Shown here: positions 22,006 to 35,479 of the stretch, one piece after another
How the letters are laid out: each line of letters opens with the position of its first letter
Position numbering within the stretch: the stretch's first letter is position 1
Source of the DNA: Ascaphus truei
Taxonomy: Eukaryota > Chordata > Amphibia > Anura > Ascaphidae
Length of the DNA stretch: 64,000 nucleotides
Assembly: GCA_036426205.1 (NCBI GenBank)
Contig: CM071570.1
Location: 146,594,166 to 146,658,165, forward strand
Direction of reading: 5' to 3'
Notes under the pieces: generated by a model
Databases searched by the model: none
The model's input: only the letters and a program-made list of their open reading frames with translations
Told to the model about the DNA's origin: nothing
Translations under genes and position numbers: made by a program

Positions 22006-23805
22006 TTGTCTTGCTACATCTGTATGCACATGTGCAATAATTCAACGGAATGCATATGTGTTCCATGGAAAGGCATAGAGCCTGCACGCACAGCAGTGTA
22101 ACTACAAAATAACACAGTCTTTAAATAAGGCATGTATTTGTAACTTATATTACTGGTGGAACTTCTCAAGAAACAGCCAGGGAACATTGGTTGAAGATTG
22201 TAATTTAGGGGAAGCTTTATTATATATGTACTTGTATACAGTATTGCTTATACTGTACAATATAATCCCTATTTATCAAAGTCATTATCATGTTATTTAT
22301 AATGTACTGTACTCTATGTTTCTGTGCTTTACTTTAATAACTACATCAAAAGTAAAAAGACTGTCTAGTGTCTTTAGTTTTCTAGCATTGAAAGTGCTTA
22401 ATTAAATATATTTGGAGTTGCCCAGGATCCTGACTTTTCTTGTGAATGTTGGCTGTGCTCCATTTCTTCTGTGCTTCTCTTGAAAGCGTATGGAAATACT
22501 ACACAGTATTCCTATACAGTATAGTATTCCCATTTAGTACTATGCAGAAAGTACAACTGTACCAACAGCATCAGAATACATTAAATTTAGCTTAGCTGCA
22601 AACAAGTATCACCTACCATTAATTCAAAGAACATATGAGGATGCAAAAAACAACTGGCAGCCACACGTTTCTCTCTTTTCCAGTACCAATTTGCCAATAT
22701 ATTAGGTGTACATAAGACCTTAATGTAATACCAACTACTGGAAACAATTGACAGAGTTGTGCAGCACACATAAAGACAGCTTAGTAAACATTTTTCCAAT
22801 AACTGTAAAATACCATATTATTGCTTACTCTCTTTATTGTAATTGCTATGAAACATATATTTCATGACAACTACATTTTAAAGGAAATCCTTACCGTGTC
22901 TCTGAACTTGTTGCAGAATTGTTAAATAATTTCAATAAATTATTTCCTGAACTTAATGCAAGCACTGGGAAGAAAAATTACAGTATTTCAGATGATAATG
23001 TGAGCCTTTTTATCCTATTCCATAGCAGCTGTTATGCTGCAGAGATTGTATTGGCAATGAGTATACATTGAGTATACTTTGCCATCAACTGTACTGTATC
23101 ATTACCGAGAATGTAAATAATTTCACACGCACAATCATAACTCGGCTGCAATGATGACTGCTTCCTATGAAAACATATTAATGCTGATTGCAACACAGAG
23201 CAAATTAGATGAATTCATATCTTATCACTTTCTATTGAATCGGTTGTAGTTTACATGATATTGCAGTTGCTGTTTCACATATGATGATTACAGTATTTGA
23301 TATATTTCAAATGACATAAAGATTGCAATATTATATTGTTGATGCTCTAATCACTGAGAAAAACATTACATTTCTCCCTGATGCTTCGGGGGAAGCAATT
23401 CACAGATAATACTAGCTTTCATCTGATAATCATAGAGCATGTTTTAGCTGAAAAATTACAGGTAGCTTTTCACATCCTCTTTTTGTAATTTTTTTTGTAC
23501 TACATTGATTGATTTCCTAATAGATTTGTATTCAACAAACTAGTGTTTTTGTGGAAATTCTGAAAAATTGTTTAACAGGTCTGTATGGTCTCTTACATAT
23601 CGATAGATTGTTTGTTTTTTTAACAATCTGACACATACATTTGTTAAATATTGCTGGAATGCAAAGCTTATCACTTGCATACCATAATGTCTGCTTTCAT
23701 TGATGTCCTTACATTCCTAAAACGGAAAGTGTATAAGGAATTTCTATAACTTGACAATAGGTAGGTTCACAAAGAAAATCTGGGCTAGTCTGAGCCTTGA
23801 AGCAA
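22006..23805. other. AT-rich, no gene seen
   Basis: No convincing ORF, RNA gene or repeat boundary. Confidence 0.45.
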
Positions 23806-23911
23806 CTGTGCTGGGTGACACACACATATGGCTCAACTGTGTTTTTCCTTTTAGATACTCATTGTTTGCGGTACCAATACTTAATAAAGTTAAAGTATCA
23901 TACAAAATCTG
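23806..23911. repeat. Dispersed direct repeat, unit 1
   Basis: ACTGTGCTGGGTGACACACA through GTACCAATACTTAATAAAGT and AAAGTATCATACAA is repeated with few changes at 25070-25162, 1.25 kb downstream. The hAT-like element at 24089 lies between the two units. Confidence 0.75.
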
Positions 23912-24088
23912 TATAACTTGACAAAAGGTACTGTAGGTTCATCAAACAAAACCTATATAACTTGATGAAAATTATGTAGTACTTAATTAGACTATAACAG
24001 GCAAACAATTATAATAGATTATGTATTCATACGCACATATACAGGCTCATAAATGCATTAAATTATGCATAAATACATGTACTCATAG

Positions 24089-24779
24089 ATAGAGATGAAC
24101 TTCCCGGATTTTCTCGAATTTTCCCCCCAAAATTCGTTTTGCCATGTGAAATCTGCAAACGGATTTGGTCGGTTTTAATCCGCACAGATACATCAAAAAC
24201 CACCATTGGATACAATCCGTTGACAAATTTGTAGAATAAAATCCGCGGATTCAGCAACTCGTTGGCAGATTCTAAAAAACCTGTCAACGGATTACTGAAT
24301 CCACGGATCGCGGCCTCCAGCCCTTGGCGGGATTGATGATCAAAGGGGGGCAGGCTGCACCTCTCCAGCCCACCCCAACCCCAGGGATGGAGCCAAAGGG
24401 GCTACTTAAAGCCCAGCTGGTGGGCAGCACGACCTGTTCACTGCCCACTAGCTATTTTTTTGCTCCATGGATGGAAAACACATGTAAAACACAAAAAACA
24501 CTATTGAATACAATCCATTTTGTAGAATCAAATCCGCTGATTCAGAAACTCGTTGGCAGATTCTTAAAAATCTGTCAACGTATTACTGAATTTGCGGATT
24601 GGATTCTACAAATCCATCAACGGATTAGGGAATACACGGACTGTATTGGCATTAATAATAAAAAAATCCACAAAACGCTAATCTACCTTTTTGAGATTGA
24701 TCTACTGAAATCCATGGACCAAAGGAACCAGTCGATCCGCTGCGGATTTAAATCCGCCAGAAAAATGAGCCCATCTCTA
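24089..24779. mobile_element. Non-autonomous hAT-like element
   Basis: The left end TAGAGATGAACTTC and the right end GAGCCCATCTCTA are inverted repeats, and the flanks CTCATAGA and CTCATCAA match at 6 of 8 positions, compatible with an old 8-bp hAT target duplication. Inside, AATCCG/CGGATT motifs recur many times, and the block AACTCGTTGGCAGATTCT is present twice (about 24256 and 24548). No transposase ORF. The related short element at 35625-35808 supports the end definition. Confidence 0.6.
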
Positions 24780-25069
24780 CTCATCAATACATTACTCTCA
24801 TACAGTATATTCAAATACATACATACATAAACACCCACAAGCAGAGAGAATTGATTCACATAAACACATACATATACTGATAGACACAGACTAAACTGAC
24901 TTTACCAGCAACCAGGATGTAGAGACCCATAAATGATTTGGCCAATATCCTGAATCTACCCAAGATTTCAGGAATCTCTCAGCCATCCTGTGAGACTTGG
25001 CCAGTTTGGACTTTACAGGACCACCTGGTGCAGAGACTCAACAGTGGGATAGTTAGAGCATGGAGGCAA

Positions 25070-25162
25070 CTGTGCTGGATGGCACACACATCAACTGTTT
25101 ATTTTTCCTTTTTATATTCATTGTTTTCTGTACCAATACTTAATAAAGTGAAAGTATCATAC
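25070..25162. repeat. Dispersed direct repeat, unit 2
   Basis: Partner of 23806-23911. Contains GTACCAATACTTAATAAAGT. Confidence 0.75.
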
Positions 25163-25179
25163 AAGGAGCAAAAATGATA

Positions 25180-26934
25180 TACAGTATACATATTTCTAAC
25201 TATCAAAGCCGTATTTGTATTCAAATGATTTATTTCTAAGGGCTTGTTTTGTCCCACGATTGAAATAAATCACCTGGTTTAATTTTTAAGATTATTGAAC
25301 AAAAAAAACCAAACTGTTCTTCCTAATGATTTTTCCATGAAACATATATAGTTAATATGTTTTAATGTTTTTTCTTGATATTGTATGATGTTGCCAGAAT
25401 AAAATGCCTGCTGGAGAGGGATACAATGTTACTGTACTTAAACAGAAAATGAGTGCATGCAGCTAAGATAGAATACATATCTCAGGCATCACTGGATATT
25501 ATTCTTTAAGAATAATTCTGAGTGATAATACAGTATTTAGAGGCAAATAAAGATCCTTCTGAAAATGCAGTGATATAATTAAAATCTAACGTAAATATAT
25601 TGTTGAATAGTTCCCCTTATATACAGTATCTAGGCTGGGTGGAAATCAATCAAAAATATTTATTCTGAACGCTAAAATGCTAAAGGTTCTTTATGAAGTG
25701 CACAAGTTACTTAAAGGGGACAAAACATATTTCTAGTAAGAAAATATGCAATAAGCAGTCATGAAAGATAAAGGCAAGAAATTATTTTAATGGATGGAAA
25801 TGATAAATAACTGAGAAAACACACAGTTGGTTGTTGATGCTGACACTGGAAAGTTGCCATGAACCTGATCCACTGTGGTAGAAAAATAGAGCAACAAAAC
25901 ACGCAAACATGACATTAAATTAACTTGTAAAAGATATTTGACTTCTAATTTGTAGAAAAAATACTGAAAGTTTTGTTATGCAGTGGTTAAAGAATTGTAT
26001 ATAACATTGATGCCTACATACATCACCCATGTTGACATAAAAGTTACATACGGTACAATTCTATAATTATTTAATTTACTCCAATGTAAGGATTTTGTTA
26101 TCATGAATTGCCTCTCATTTTTTTCTCTTTCAAACTAAAATTAAGACATGATTGTGTGATTAGAACCAAAAATATGTCTGTCTTGCAAATCTTCTATTGG
26201 TTAATCCATATTTCGTTTTAAATTAAAGGATTGCTTAAATATTTAAAAGAATCTATTGATCATAATGACTACATTCTCCTAAGTGCTATAGAATAATAGG
26301 TTATAGCAGGACAGAAAAATATTCAATTAATTATTCAAAGGAAAATGTAATATGGATGATTGCATATGGACAATTAAAGTAATGAAATAAAAAAAGATGG
26401 CAAAGCACATAAGAAAAGATACTGGAAGACTGTTGAATTGGCCTCTAGAACAGTGACCATACAGAGGGAGAAAATCAGTTGAAGGCTAGAGTGATGGAGA
26501 GATGAAGTGATTGCATTCTGTAATGGAAACTGCAGGATGACACTTGCTGAAGAATAAGATAAGTGGAAACAGCAGGACTTCTGCCAGCCTACTATAGTAT
26601 GACAGCTAATACTAAAGTCTGTACAGTAGCTGCAAGCCTACTTGTGTACCTGAATAAACTATTTCTTAGAAAAATGTAGTTTTCCACTTTACAAATACCA
26701 TACATTATTAATGTCATGTTTTTATATAATGTGTAAATGTTTTCCCAAAAATGAATACATAAACCTTTAAACATCTTATTAACAATATTCTACATTTATT
26801 TTGGAGAGGAGGTTTGGGCTTATAAATAAACAAACGTTATAACTAATAGTCACATTGTTAGAGACGAGCAAATTATTTATTGAGCAAATGTTAATAAGAT
26901 TATTCTTTATATAGACAGGATGTCCTACCGCCCA
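25180..26934. other. AT-rich, no gene seen
   Basis: No ORF longer than chance and no recognisable repeat. Confidence 0.45.
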
Positions 26935-26940
26935 AGCCAA

Positions 26941-26989
<49 letters not shown>

Positions 26990-27015
26990 TAATATATAGG
27001 TATAGATATATATAT
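26935..27015. repeat. (TA)n microsatellite
   Basis: TA-rich run with a few A/G interruptions. The minus-strand ORF over it is an artefact. Confidence 0.9.
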
Positions 27016-27611
27016 ATAACCATACAAACACTGTGAACTAATATATAAATGAATGATGAAATCCTCAGTGGTGGATGTGGAATCAATGTAGAAATGAGAC
27101 TGTTGAGGTGCTGTAAGCAGTATCCTCATAACACTGTCAAGTGTTAATATGTGGGTATGTAAAGATCTTAATGCAAAAAAGACTGAGAGGTCTGATGACA
27201 GTAAATCAGGATGGTCTTACCCAAGACAAATATGCATAACCTCATTAGGTAGCTGATAGTATGTATGCTGGCTGTCATACAGAAATAGCAATATTGTAAC
27301 CTGTGTGGAGGTGCCTGATAAAAAGCCCTCTAATGGGACAGGGCTAAATCATATCAGGGTAAGCAACACACAACACTCTCTCCATTAAAAAGCATTAAAA
27401 ACATTAAAAAGCAAGTGATTGTAAGAATGGCAATTTTTTAAAGGAATCTCCTATGGCCCGGGGGAGTTAAGGATAATGACTCGATTGCCTTTTGAAACTA
27501 AATTAGTCTGTCTTTGTCTAATGTGTGTGCGTCCTTGAATCCACTCACAGAAACATGTGTACACCGTACACGTATAAAAAAAACCTGACTGTAGTTATGC
27601 ATTTTTAATGT

Positions 27612-28208
27612 TCTGCAAATAATGCTGCAACAGATAAGATGACAACTGTATCAGAAATATATGAATATTTGATTTCGGACTATGATTTTTACTAATTTCC
27701 ACCTGACGTCCATGGGTGGAAGTGTTTGATAAGGCAAACCTTAGCTAACGATCATTGTTTTTATCGCATTGCCCTTACTCCTGGAAATAGAAGAGGTTAT
27801 TGGGGTGTGGTCCAAGATTTGTAGAGTATGTTTGATCATGGCAACTTCAAAAGGAGAAAGGTCGGGTTTAATCCATATAAAATTCGTCAATCCCAATCCA
27901 GCAATGTGCCAGCACCAGCAACAGTGCCAGCATCGGCACCAGCACCAGCTTACAATAACGGTCCGACCGTCAGTGAAAACCTGGTGAATGGCAATCCTTG
28001 CTAGCTGTCGGAATACCTGCAAAATTTCCAGCCTGAGGCTGATTTTCAATCAGATTACACGTATCTGTACCAGCATGCTTACCAAAATAATTACCAGCTT
28101 CAGCACCTGTCAACTACAGGTGTAGCAGGCCAGCTGTCACCTGTCAACTATAATGCAGACTACATGAGTGACATTGGCTCATCTCCAACCGTTTGGCAAA
28201 GTTTATAA
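27612..28208 (+). pseudogene. Forkhead-box pseudogene, near-complete DNA-binding domain
   Basis: Reading one frame through three stops (TAA 27693, TAG 27822, TAG 28002) gives a forkhead domain with no frameshift. It shows TVSEIYEYLI (helix 1 to 2), FPPDVHGWKCLIRQTLANDH (helix 3, where family members have W.NSIRH.LS.ND), CFYRI, then wing residues G.RRGYW, and MFDHGNFKRRK, the usual end of wing 2. A Pro/Ala/Gln-rich tail of about 120 codons follows and ends in YMSDIGSSPTVWQSL and TAA at 28206-28208. The helix-3 Asn and His are replaced (CLIRQ), as expected in a decayed copy. No introns are visible and an A-run lies at about 28315, which would fit a retrocopy. Subfamily not determined. Confidence 0.72.
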
Positions 28209-29370
28209 TGAAGGTAAATATAATGTACTATATTATACTGTATTGCACTATACAGTACAGTATTCATTTTAAAGCTGCAGTTCATGCTGCCGTGCTTAAA
28301 AAAAACATATTCTTTAAAAAAAAAAAAAAAAACAATATGTGCATCAATGCAATATGCACACAGACAAGTGATTAGTTACAATAAGCTGCAGATCGGTCCG
28401 TTCTCCTGTAATCAATCGCTTTGCTCAGGGTTACTGTATTTAATTCAATTCTTGCCAGGATTATTGAAAATGTAGTCCTGCAATATGATTGACTGAGCAG
28501 TTACTACAGTAGATACAATTGGTGGACAGCTAGGGAAAGGGTGGGGCTCAGAAGTTTGTTCTCAACGTACAGAACTTATTTATTTAAAAACAAATTAGGA
28601 TATTGCTTTAACTGCTGCTTTAATTCCCAGTGACACTATAGTAGTGTACAGTATGCTTGCCATACAGTATCAATGCTTGTACTCATGCAGCATGTGCAAT
28701 ACCGGAAATGTAGCATCATTTTTTCCCCCCAGAAAATAAACTTTGACATCAAGCTGCAAAAGATAAGGAGGAATTTCGATGGAACTCTAATATCGCTTTT
28801 ATTAAACGTTGCTTGCACATTTTGAATCTGATTTAAAAATCCAAGTAGGCAAAACATTTAAAGTGACAGTGTAATTGTATTGATTAGGAGAGAATAATTG
28901 TGAGCTTTATATGAAACCTTATACAGTATGATGCTACACTATGTTTTCATATTCAATACTTTTTTACATTGTACAGTAATCATCACTGTTTGACGTTGCA
29001 TTTTGCAGTATAATTACTGTAGACTTGCATGTGTTATTAATTATGCTAAGAAACTCCAAAAATAAAAATGTATAGCTTTTATTCTATATTTATTATTTAT
29101 TATTCAATACTTACAACTTTTGCTAGGCTTGCTCTTCTTTTCATACTGGACTTCTGTCCAGTCAGCAATAGTGCAGGGAAAAGAATGTAGAAAAAAGCTC
29201 ACAACATTGTGTCTTAGAGGTTTTTATTATGAAACGCCTACATTTTATAACGTCTTCAAGGACCAAGGTCAATTCACAATGGACCACTGTGGTACTGTAA
29301 ACTTGGTTTTTATCTGGTTTTTAAACACCTGCAAATTGACACAGTAACACAGTACTATACACATTACAAT
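28209..29370. other. AT-rich, no gene seen
   Basis: A poly(A) run of about 19 nt lies at 28315-28334. It may be the tail of the forkhead retrocopy or chance. Nothing else recognised. Confidence 0.4.
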
Positions 29371-29675
29371 TCATTCATTTCTGCCAGCAGGCGGATACGC
29401 AAAGATTTGCACCCAAAGAAATCCAAAACCATTCAATTCAAACAAATCAGCCGCAGTAAACACAGGGGTACCTGGTGTGATTGGCGGCGTGAATGCAACG
29501 TCAATACCACGTGGAATACAGCAGAGAACACAAAAACGGCTCAGTGAAATGTTCGAATAATGGCTGCTGCATCTGTAACTCTGTTTATGTAATTTACATC
29601 TTTGTAACCTCATTGTACCATGCTGTGGAACATGTTGGCACTTTACAAATACGTTATAATAATAATAATAAAAGT
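29371..29675 (+). mobile_element. SINE with L2-type 3' tail
   Basis: The segment ends ATGTTGGCACTTTACAAATA followed by an (AAT)n tail at about 29660, the typical 3' end shared by L2-mobilised SINEs and L2 LINEs. The minus-strand ORF at 29371-29613 falls inside the repeat and is not a gene. 5' end uncertain. Confidence 0.55.
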
Positions 29676-29684
29676 ATGATCATA

Positions 29685-29891
29685 CAGGCAGTCCTCAGTT
29701 ATCCAACGAAAACCGTTCTGGAAGTAGCGTTAGATAGTGAAACTGTTGTAAAGTGAGTCCCATGTTAATCAGTGGCGGTGAGCGTTGAATAACGCATTCT
29801 GGCATCGAAAAATAACCCATAGGGTTGCATTGTAAAACATTGGATATGCCATTCACTGTAAAGTGATACGTTGGATAGCGTGGACTACCTG
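29685..29891. mobile_element. 207-bp MITE with TA target duplication (Tc/mariner-like)
   Basis: The left end CAGGCAGTCCTCAGTTATCC and the right end, read in reverse complement, CAGGTAGTCCACGCTATCC form terminal inverted repeats of about 24 bp. Both ends abut TA (29683-29684 and 29892-29893). CAGGCAGTCC-type ends with TA duplications are typical of pogo/Tigger-related MITEs. Non-coding. Confidence 0.8.
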
Positions 29892-29893
29892 TA

Positions 29894-31194
29894 TTCTTCT
29901 GAACATGCTCACACTATGACCCAGATGCACAAAGCTCCATTAGCCTAGTTAACGTAATGTTAACCAAAGTTTACATTACGTTAATGCTAATGCCTATGCA
30001 CTAAAGAGAATATTGTAACAATATCTAGAGTTAACCACTGAAATAACGTATTGATACATTTCTACAGACATTAGAATTACTCATACAGATGTAGTAAGAC
30101 ACTGTTTTTGGGGCCTTGGACCAACATACGGAAATCCGCAGCACAAAAAAAAGTAAGGTTTGTGGCCAGGAAGGATTAACACTGCAGAGGTCCCTGCTTC
30201 TGAACGGGACCTCCACAGCATTAATGCTTTCACTTAATGGACCATCAGGAGAGAAGATAAACTGATACTAACCTTGTGTAGGAGCTGCACAACTGTCTCC
30301 GTCTCTTTCTCTGTGTGCAGTCTCCAGCAGCTCTGGAGGTAAGAAGCAGTCTCCAGTCTATCCAACTCCCCCAGATGAAGTAGATTCGTGAATAGGGGTC
30401 TCTACACCATTAGGGGGAATACTGTAGGACCATATTTGGTCATCTATGATATCAAAGGGACTGCAGAGGACATTTAACACTGTCCAGCCCCATTGATGAC
30501 AGAGGACAGTGTTGCGCAACACATGGGTTGCGACACTTTTGGGAGTTGTTTGCAAATTTCTTAGGGGTTGTCAAATGACCCTTGCAGTGTTAATCTTCCA
30601 ACTGAAACTTAAGACCTAAAGCCCTAAAGCAGTAAACCAAGTCTCCTTCTGTATCTCTCTCCCTCCATGTCTCTCTGTCTCCCCAGCAGAAGTAGTTTCT
30701 CACTCCGTTCAGTCAGTCTGGATGATGATGTTGTAGATGCTCAAATATGGGTATGACGGTGGGAGTAGCTAGCCTTGATAATAAAGGTGAAGCCTGGCTA
30801 GCTACCCCTAAAACCATGGTTCCCCTGCAGCTTATCAGCACCTATAAGCCAAGGACAATGTGTTGGACCTTTTATGCCATATAGCTACAAAACTGGGACT
30901 TCGGGAGCAGGACTTTAATAGCTGATACTGGGGGGCAAAAAGGGTTAAAATGTATTTGAAATGTTCTGGGACAAAAGTTACCGATTGTCCCATAATTTTA
31001 CCTGTGAATCGCACTGATTTGTGGGTACATGTATGCATTTTAATAACATTATGTTTCCCTATTAAATATTGTATTGTCCAGCCAGCATTCTCAGAATCTG
31101 GTTTTAAAACTTGACTGTGAGGACAAGTTTTTCAGCCCAAGTTACAGTATAGAAAAGAAAAATGTGTTTTAAAATGCATATTCGATTAGCCGTG
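29894..31194. other. No gene seen
   Basis: Includes a short inverted motif GTTAACGTAATGTTAAC-like near 29950-29985 and a CT-rich patch at 30650-30690. Part of 30090-30240 resembles 54480-54600, suggesting an undefined repeat. Confidence 0.35.
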
Positions 31195-31660
31195 ATGCCT
31201 GTATAGAGATGGTGGACCACAGGGAAGGATGGGAGTAGCGAGGTGTCGGGCCATCTGGTTGTGTGGAAACCAGGTCCAGAGACAAGGCTCCCTGCAGGTG
31301 AGACTCTTTGTTCTCTCAGACACTGTGGAGCCTACTCAGTGGGAGGTATGGGGCTGGCAAAGGGAAGTCGCTGCTCGTAGGCACGATTCCCATTGGCCAG
31401 TTCAAATTTCCCGCTTACCAGCTACCTGAGCCCATCGGTACGCCACCTCCTCTGACAGGTGCAACAAGCCAAGCCTCCCAGTTGTGAGTGTTTGTTGCAT
31501 TACAACCCGTACTCTGATTGGCCACCAGTTCCTGTTCCATGTTAAACACTCCTTGAGAAAGAGCAGTCTTGCTCGAAACGCGTGGGAGGAGGAGGTCTCT
31601 AGTTTGTTTGTCAAGATATCCGTTTTATGTAGTCAATAAAGTTTTTTTTAATCTTCAACC
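31195..31660 (+). repeat. Repeat with hammerhead-like motif and AATAAA
   Basis: GC-richer block ending in the motif at 31551-31586 and AGTCAATAAAGTTTTTTTTA at about 31631. The arrangement, structured motif then polyadenylation signal then T/A-rich end, is like that of other PLE-type termini in the window. Boundaries approximate. Confidence 0.45.
31551..31586 (+). ncRNA. Hammerhead-like motif 3
   Basis: CCTTGAGAAA, stem GAGCA/TGCTC with a 4-nt loop, then GAAACGCGTG. AATAAA follows about 50 nt downstream. Confidence 0.4.
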
Positions 31661-33576
31661 ACTTCCTGGTGATAAAGACAAGAAAAAAAGCGCAAAACGC
31701 AAATCGTGAAGGATATCAAAAACAGTGTTTACGTAAAAATGGTGAGTATTCTGCGTACATTTAAAACATAGGTCATAAGCATTTACGTGTAACAACACGC
31801 GATGTTACCACACAGCAGGGTGGAAGACTTGGAGGTTGTAGCTCGGGTAACCGGACTTTTGCTGGAACTAGATGTCATCTGTATCTGGCGTGATGTCAGC
31901 AACCTGCAGCCGGATCATCCACAGTTTGGAGAGAGAAGCCAGCCCGGATCGTCTGCCTCTATAGCCCATGCTATACGCATATAGCCAGTGTATTCCAGGT
32001 AGTTGTAGTCCCAATCACGTGGGTACACAGAGAGAATGTCCCGAACACGGTCAGCTCAACCGGCACTCAGCAGAGGGAATCAGTGGGATGGAGATCTGTA
32101 CATTACCAGGAAAAGCACTCTGTAATAGATTTGTCACAATCACACTGCATGCAGGCAAATTCAGCATCTCTAGTTCGTGAGAGTGCTGAGCCACTCTCTT
32201 TTTAGAGCTGCATACGCCTACACCAACGTTCCTGTATGGTATTTTTTTCACTTCCACAGTAGGGTTGTGCCTAATATCTTCACTTGGTATAATACTTACA
32301 CAATTTATTAGGAATTTATGTATCACCAATAGACATTGTCTTTCACACGATTGAGTTGTTTTGGGGTTGCGCACTTATTTACTCTCTGTATTCACTTCCT
32401 GGTGAGTCTGTGTACCTAGGAGTGGCGGCGACATCGATCATTTGTTTCTTCCTGTTCCATGTTAGACATAAGACACCAAGGTTTATGTAAGGGGACTGCC
32501 TGAGCAGAGTACAAGACTATTCCTAGGTTTGGTCCGGTGAAGCAGAGGCGGGTTTTTCAAAGGTCCTTTGCTCGCAATAGCAAAGCAATAGGCATTGAGG
32601 TGCCGCAGAAGCCTAGCCATGCTGAGGACAAGTTCTAGAGATGCAACCAAGTTTTAATATTGAATAAAGACCCAGCCAGCGGGGTAAGCAAGGCATCTAT
32701 CCTGTAGATAGTACTGTGGTGTGAACAGAGTAAACCTAGTTGTTTTTCCCTTGTTTTGTGTTACATTGTATGCATGCTGGTTTTACCAGAATAAACCTCA
32801 TTTTATTCCACTACTGTAATGAGAATGGAGTTTATTGTGTTTCTAGTGGCCAAGGTGCATGATTTATTATTATTATGAGAAACTCTCCAGAGATGTGTGG
32901 GAGTCCCCTGGGAGCGGGTCTCCCCTCTTGCATCCTTAACTGGGATGTTCTCTGATACATTTGTATAGCACAGAAATATGCCAGACTCTCAACTGTGGTA
33001 AAGCTGAAAGTATAATCAGGACCGCGCGCAGTACAAATTGATCACAGAATAGCTACAATGGACCAGGCAGTTTATCTTAACCGATGATGGGAGTCCCCTT
33101 GTTGTTGATGGCACCATGAGTAGTATCCTGAAATATATCCAAAGCTAAGTACCCAATAAATTATATTTACTCATAACAACGGGTGTTGGTGTTATTCATG
33201 TTTGCACTCGTGACTGAGATCAACAATTCGAATCAATCTCTTGAACAAGTAATTTTCTTGTCAGAACAACTACCATGTCCTGCCTAGTGAAATTGATTCC
33301 GCTAGGTAAGGGTGTTAAAAGTACTGGACTCCTGTGACAATGGGCATATCCATATGTGGGCATCTATGATATCATCATCCAGGCTGACTGAACAGAGCCA
33401 GAGAGATTGCTTCTGCCGCTGCTTTTGCTGGGAAGAGGCAGGGAGACATGAAGGCTAAGGAAAAGGGGAGGAACTTATGCTAGCTAAATGTGATACCAGG
33501 TGGTGTGTTTATGTGAAGAACTACTGTATGTATGTGACAAATAGTGCGTTAACGTTTATATATATATATATATATA
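31661..33576. other. No gene seen
   Basis: Probably contains more undefined repeats. A (TA)n run lies at about 33557-33576. No ORF convincing. Confidence 0.35.
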
Positions 33577-34335
33577 TATTGCCCTGGTAGGTTTGGGCTA
33601 TTATTCTGTCCTCCTCCTGTGCAATAATACCTGGTAAGGGCAGGTTACCAGGAGTAATTTGGGTTTTCCCCACCTCATGCAGTGCAGTGATTCAGTGAAG
33701 GCAGTGTCATCGGGCCCTGTGTCCAATTAGAAGACACAGGTGTGGTGCCTGTTGGAGCTGCTTACTGTGCTGCCACTTCCATTTAGTCAGTTGGTCTCTA
33801 CCCTTGAGAGAGACCGGGTACCCATGATAAGCAGCCAGGGCTCTGGTAGGATTGAGGCCTCCCCTCGGGGAGCCTGGGGTAATCCCATACCTCCTTCTCT
33901 AAAAAAGGTTTGGGGAAGGGCAGGAAACACTCTTGAGGCCCTTGATCAGGAGTGAGTTCAAGGACATCCTGAGGGTAAATACCTTCTGTCTACTGTGTGT
34001 GAGAGACTGCTGCTGAAGAAGAAAAGATAATAAAGACCACTTACTTTTTACCTATACCTTCTGTCGGATAGTGGAGTATATTGGGAGGAGGGGAACATAA
34101 CTCTTTTGCAGATACTTCACCACATACCACTGGGGGCTGCACTAGATGGAGGTGCTGCATCAGTAAGAAGAATTCGGGCACAGCCCCAGAAGCCTGTCCT
34201 GTTATCCCCCATGTCATCACGGGAGACCCAGGGCCCCCTATTACCAGCAGGTATGCACTAACAAGAGCGATGTAACCAGAGTGCTATTTCCCTTAGGAGA
34301 CCCCATGTGAGATTGGGTAGGGGAAACAGGGTTAC
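33577..34335 (+). repeat. LTR-like repeat family B, copy 1
   Basis: About 760 bp, TG... to ...GGGTTACA. It shares ordered blocks with 62278-63064: AAGGGCAGG near the start, TGGGTTTTCCCC, CCCTGTGTC, AATAAAG, GGAGGTGCTG/GGAGGCGCTG, CCAGAAGCCTGTCC, CACGGGAGACCCAGGCC-type sequence and CAGCAGGTATGCACTA. TG...CA ends, an internal AATAAA and the length suggest an LTR. No 5-bp duplication is certain (TATAT versus TATAA). Confidence 0.6.
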
Positions 34336-35479
34336 ATATAATTAATATGAAACATTTGTATTATACTTTTATTGTTTTATTAATTTATCATTGTATTTTA
34401 TATACAATAACAGTATAATCTTCTTTATGATATTTATTTAAAGGAACATATAACTTATGCCAAGATTTTCATTAAATCTATGGTGGTAATGCAGCTTTTT
34501 AGCCATATAGTTCTTCCAGAATGCCTAAATAAGATGTGATCTGATGTGAGAATGTCATCCCTTTATATTGTACATTTTCAGTTACCTACAGAAGGAAGCC
34601 GTTGTATTTTTTTTTTGGCAAGCATGCTCATGATTCCAATGTCTGGCTATGCCTTACTGATATATTGCAACATAGAGAACTTTCAAAAATGCTCATTGAG
34701 AATCAGAAAATACCTATGACCACTTTGAACAAACCACTACAACACATAGTATAGACATGGCTGTAATATCATTGCTCGAAAATTAATCTAGCTTTTGTGC
34801 CTATCCGACCCATTATGAAAAGCAGAGTTAAAGATGCATCGACAGCAACATACCTGTATACTGTACATTTAAATAATATTGACAAGCGATTATGGGTTGA
34901 AGTTACTAAATGTCAGTGTGGCAGAAGCAGCCAGCCTCACAATAGTTACTTAAAAGGCAATTTGTGTTCCAACTGATTTAGCAGTAATGAGTCAGTTTAC
35001 AGCATTTTGGCTGCAAATATAACAGTTTGATCTTGGCAACAAGCAGACTGTGAATTTTCAAAACTTATATGATAATAATAAAGACCGTGTTAAACTAGAA
35101 CATCTATCCAAGCAAAATGTAATACATGACAGTAAGCAAACCACTTGAAATGTAAGATCTCATACAAAAGTCTGCTCACAACACTGTATGTGGTTTGGCA
35201 TGCCAGAGGCCCTTATGACATATAAGGTACATCATGGTCATTTGATACTTTTCTAGCGGCAGAGTAGGATGACCGCTCCAATGAAGCAGCCAGCCTTATC
35301 CTAACTAAAGTTTTTCTGGCATCCAGAGCCAGAGTATCTGGCATCCAGGAGCGTTCACATGATGTGGAAGTGTCGGAGGTGCGATGGCACGCTGATAAAC
35401 TCCTCATTATCCCTCCTTCTAATGTACGTGATTTCTCACTTGTAATATAATCACTATATTCCTGGTAGGCCAAAACACA
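34336..35479. other. AT-rich, no gene seen
   Basis: No recognisable feature. Confidence 0.4.
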
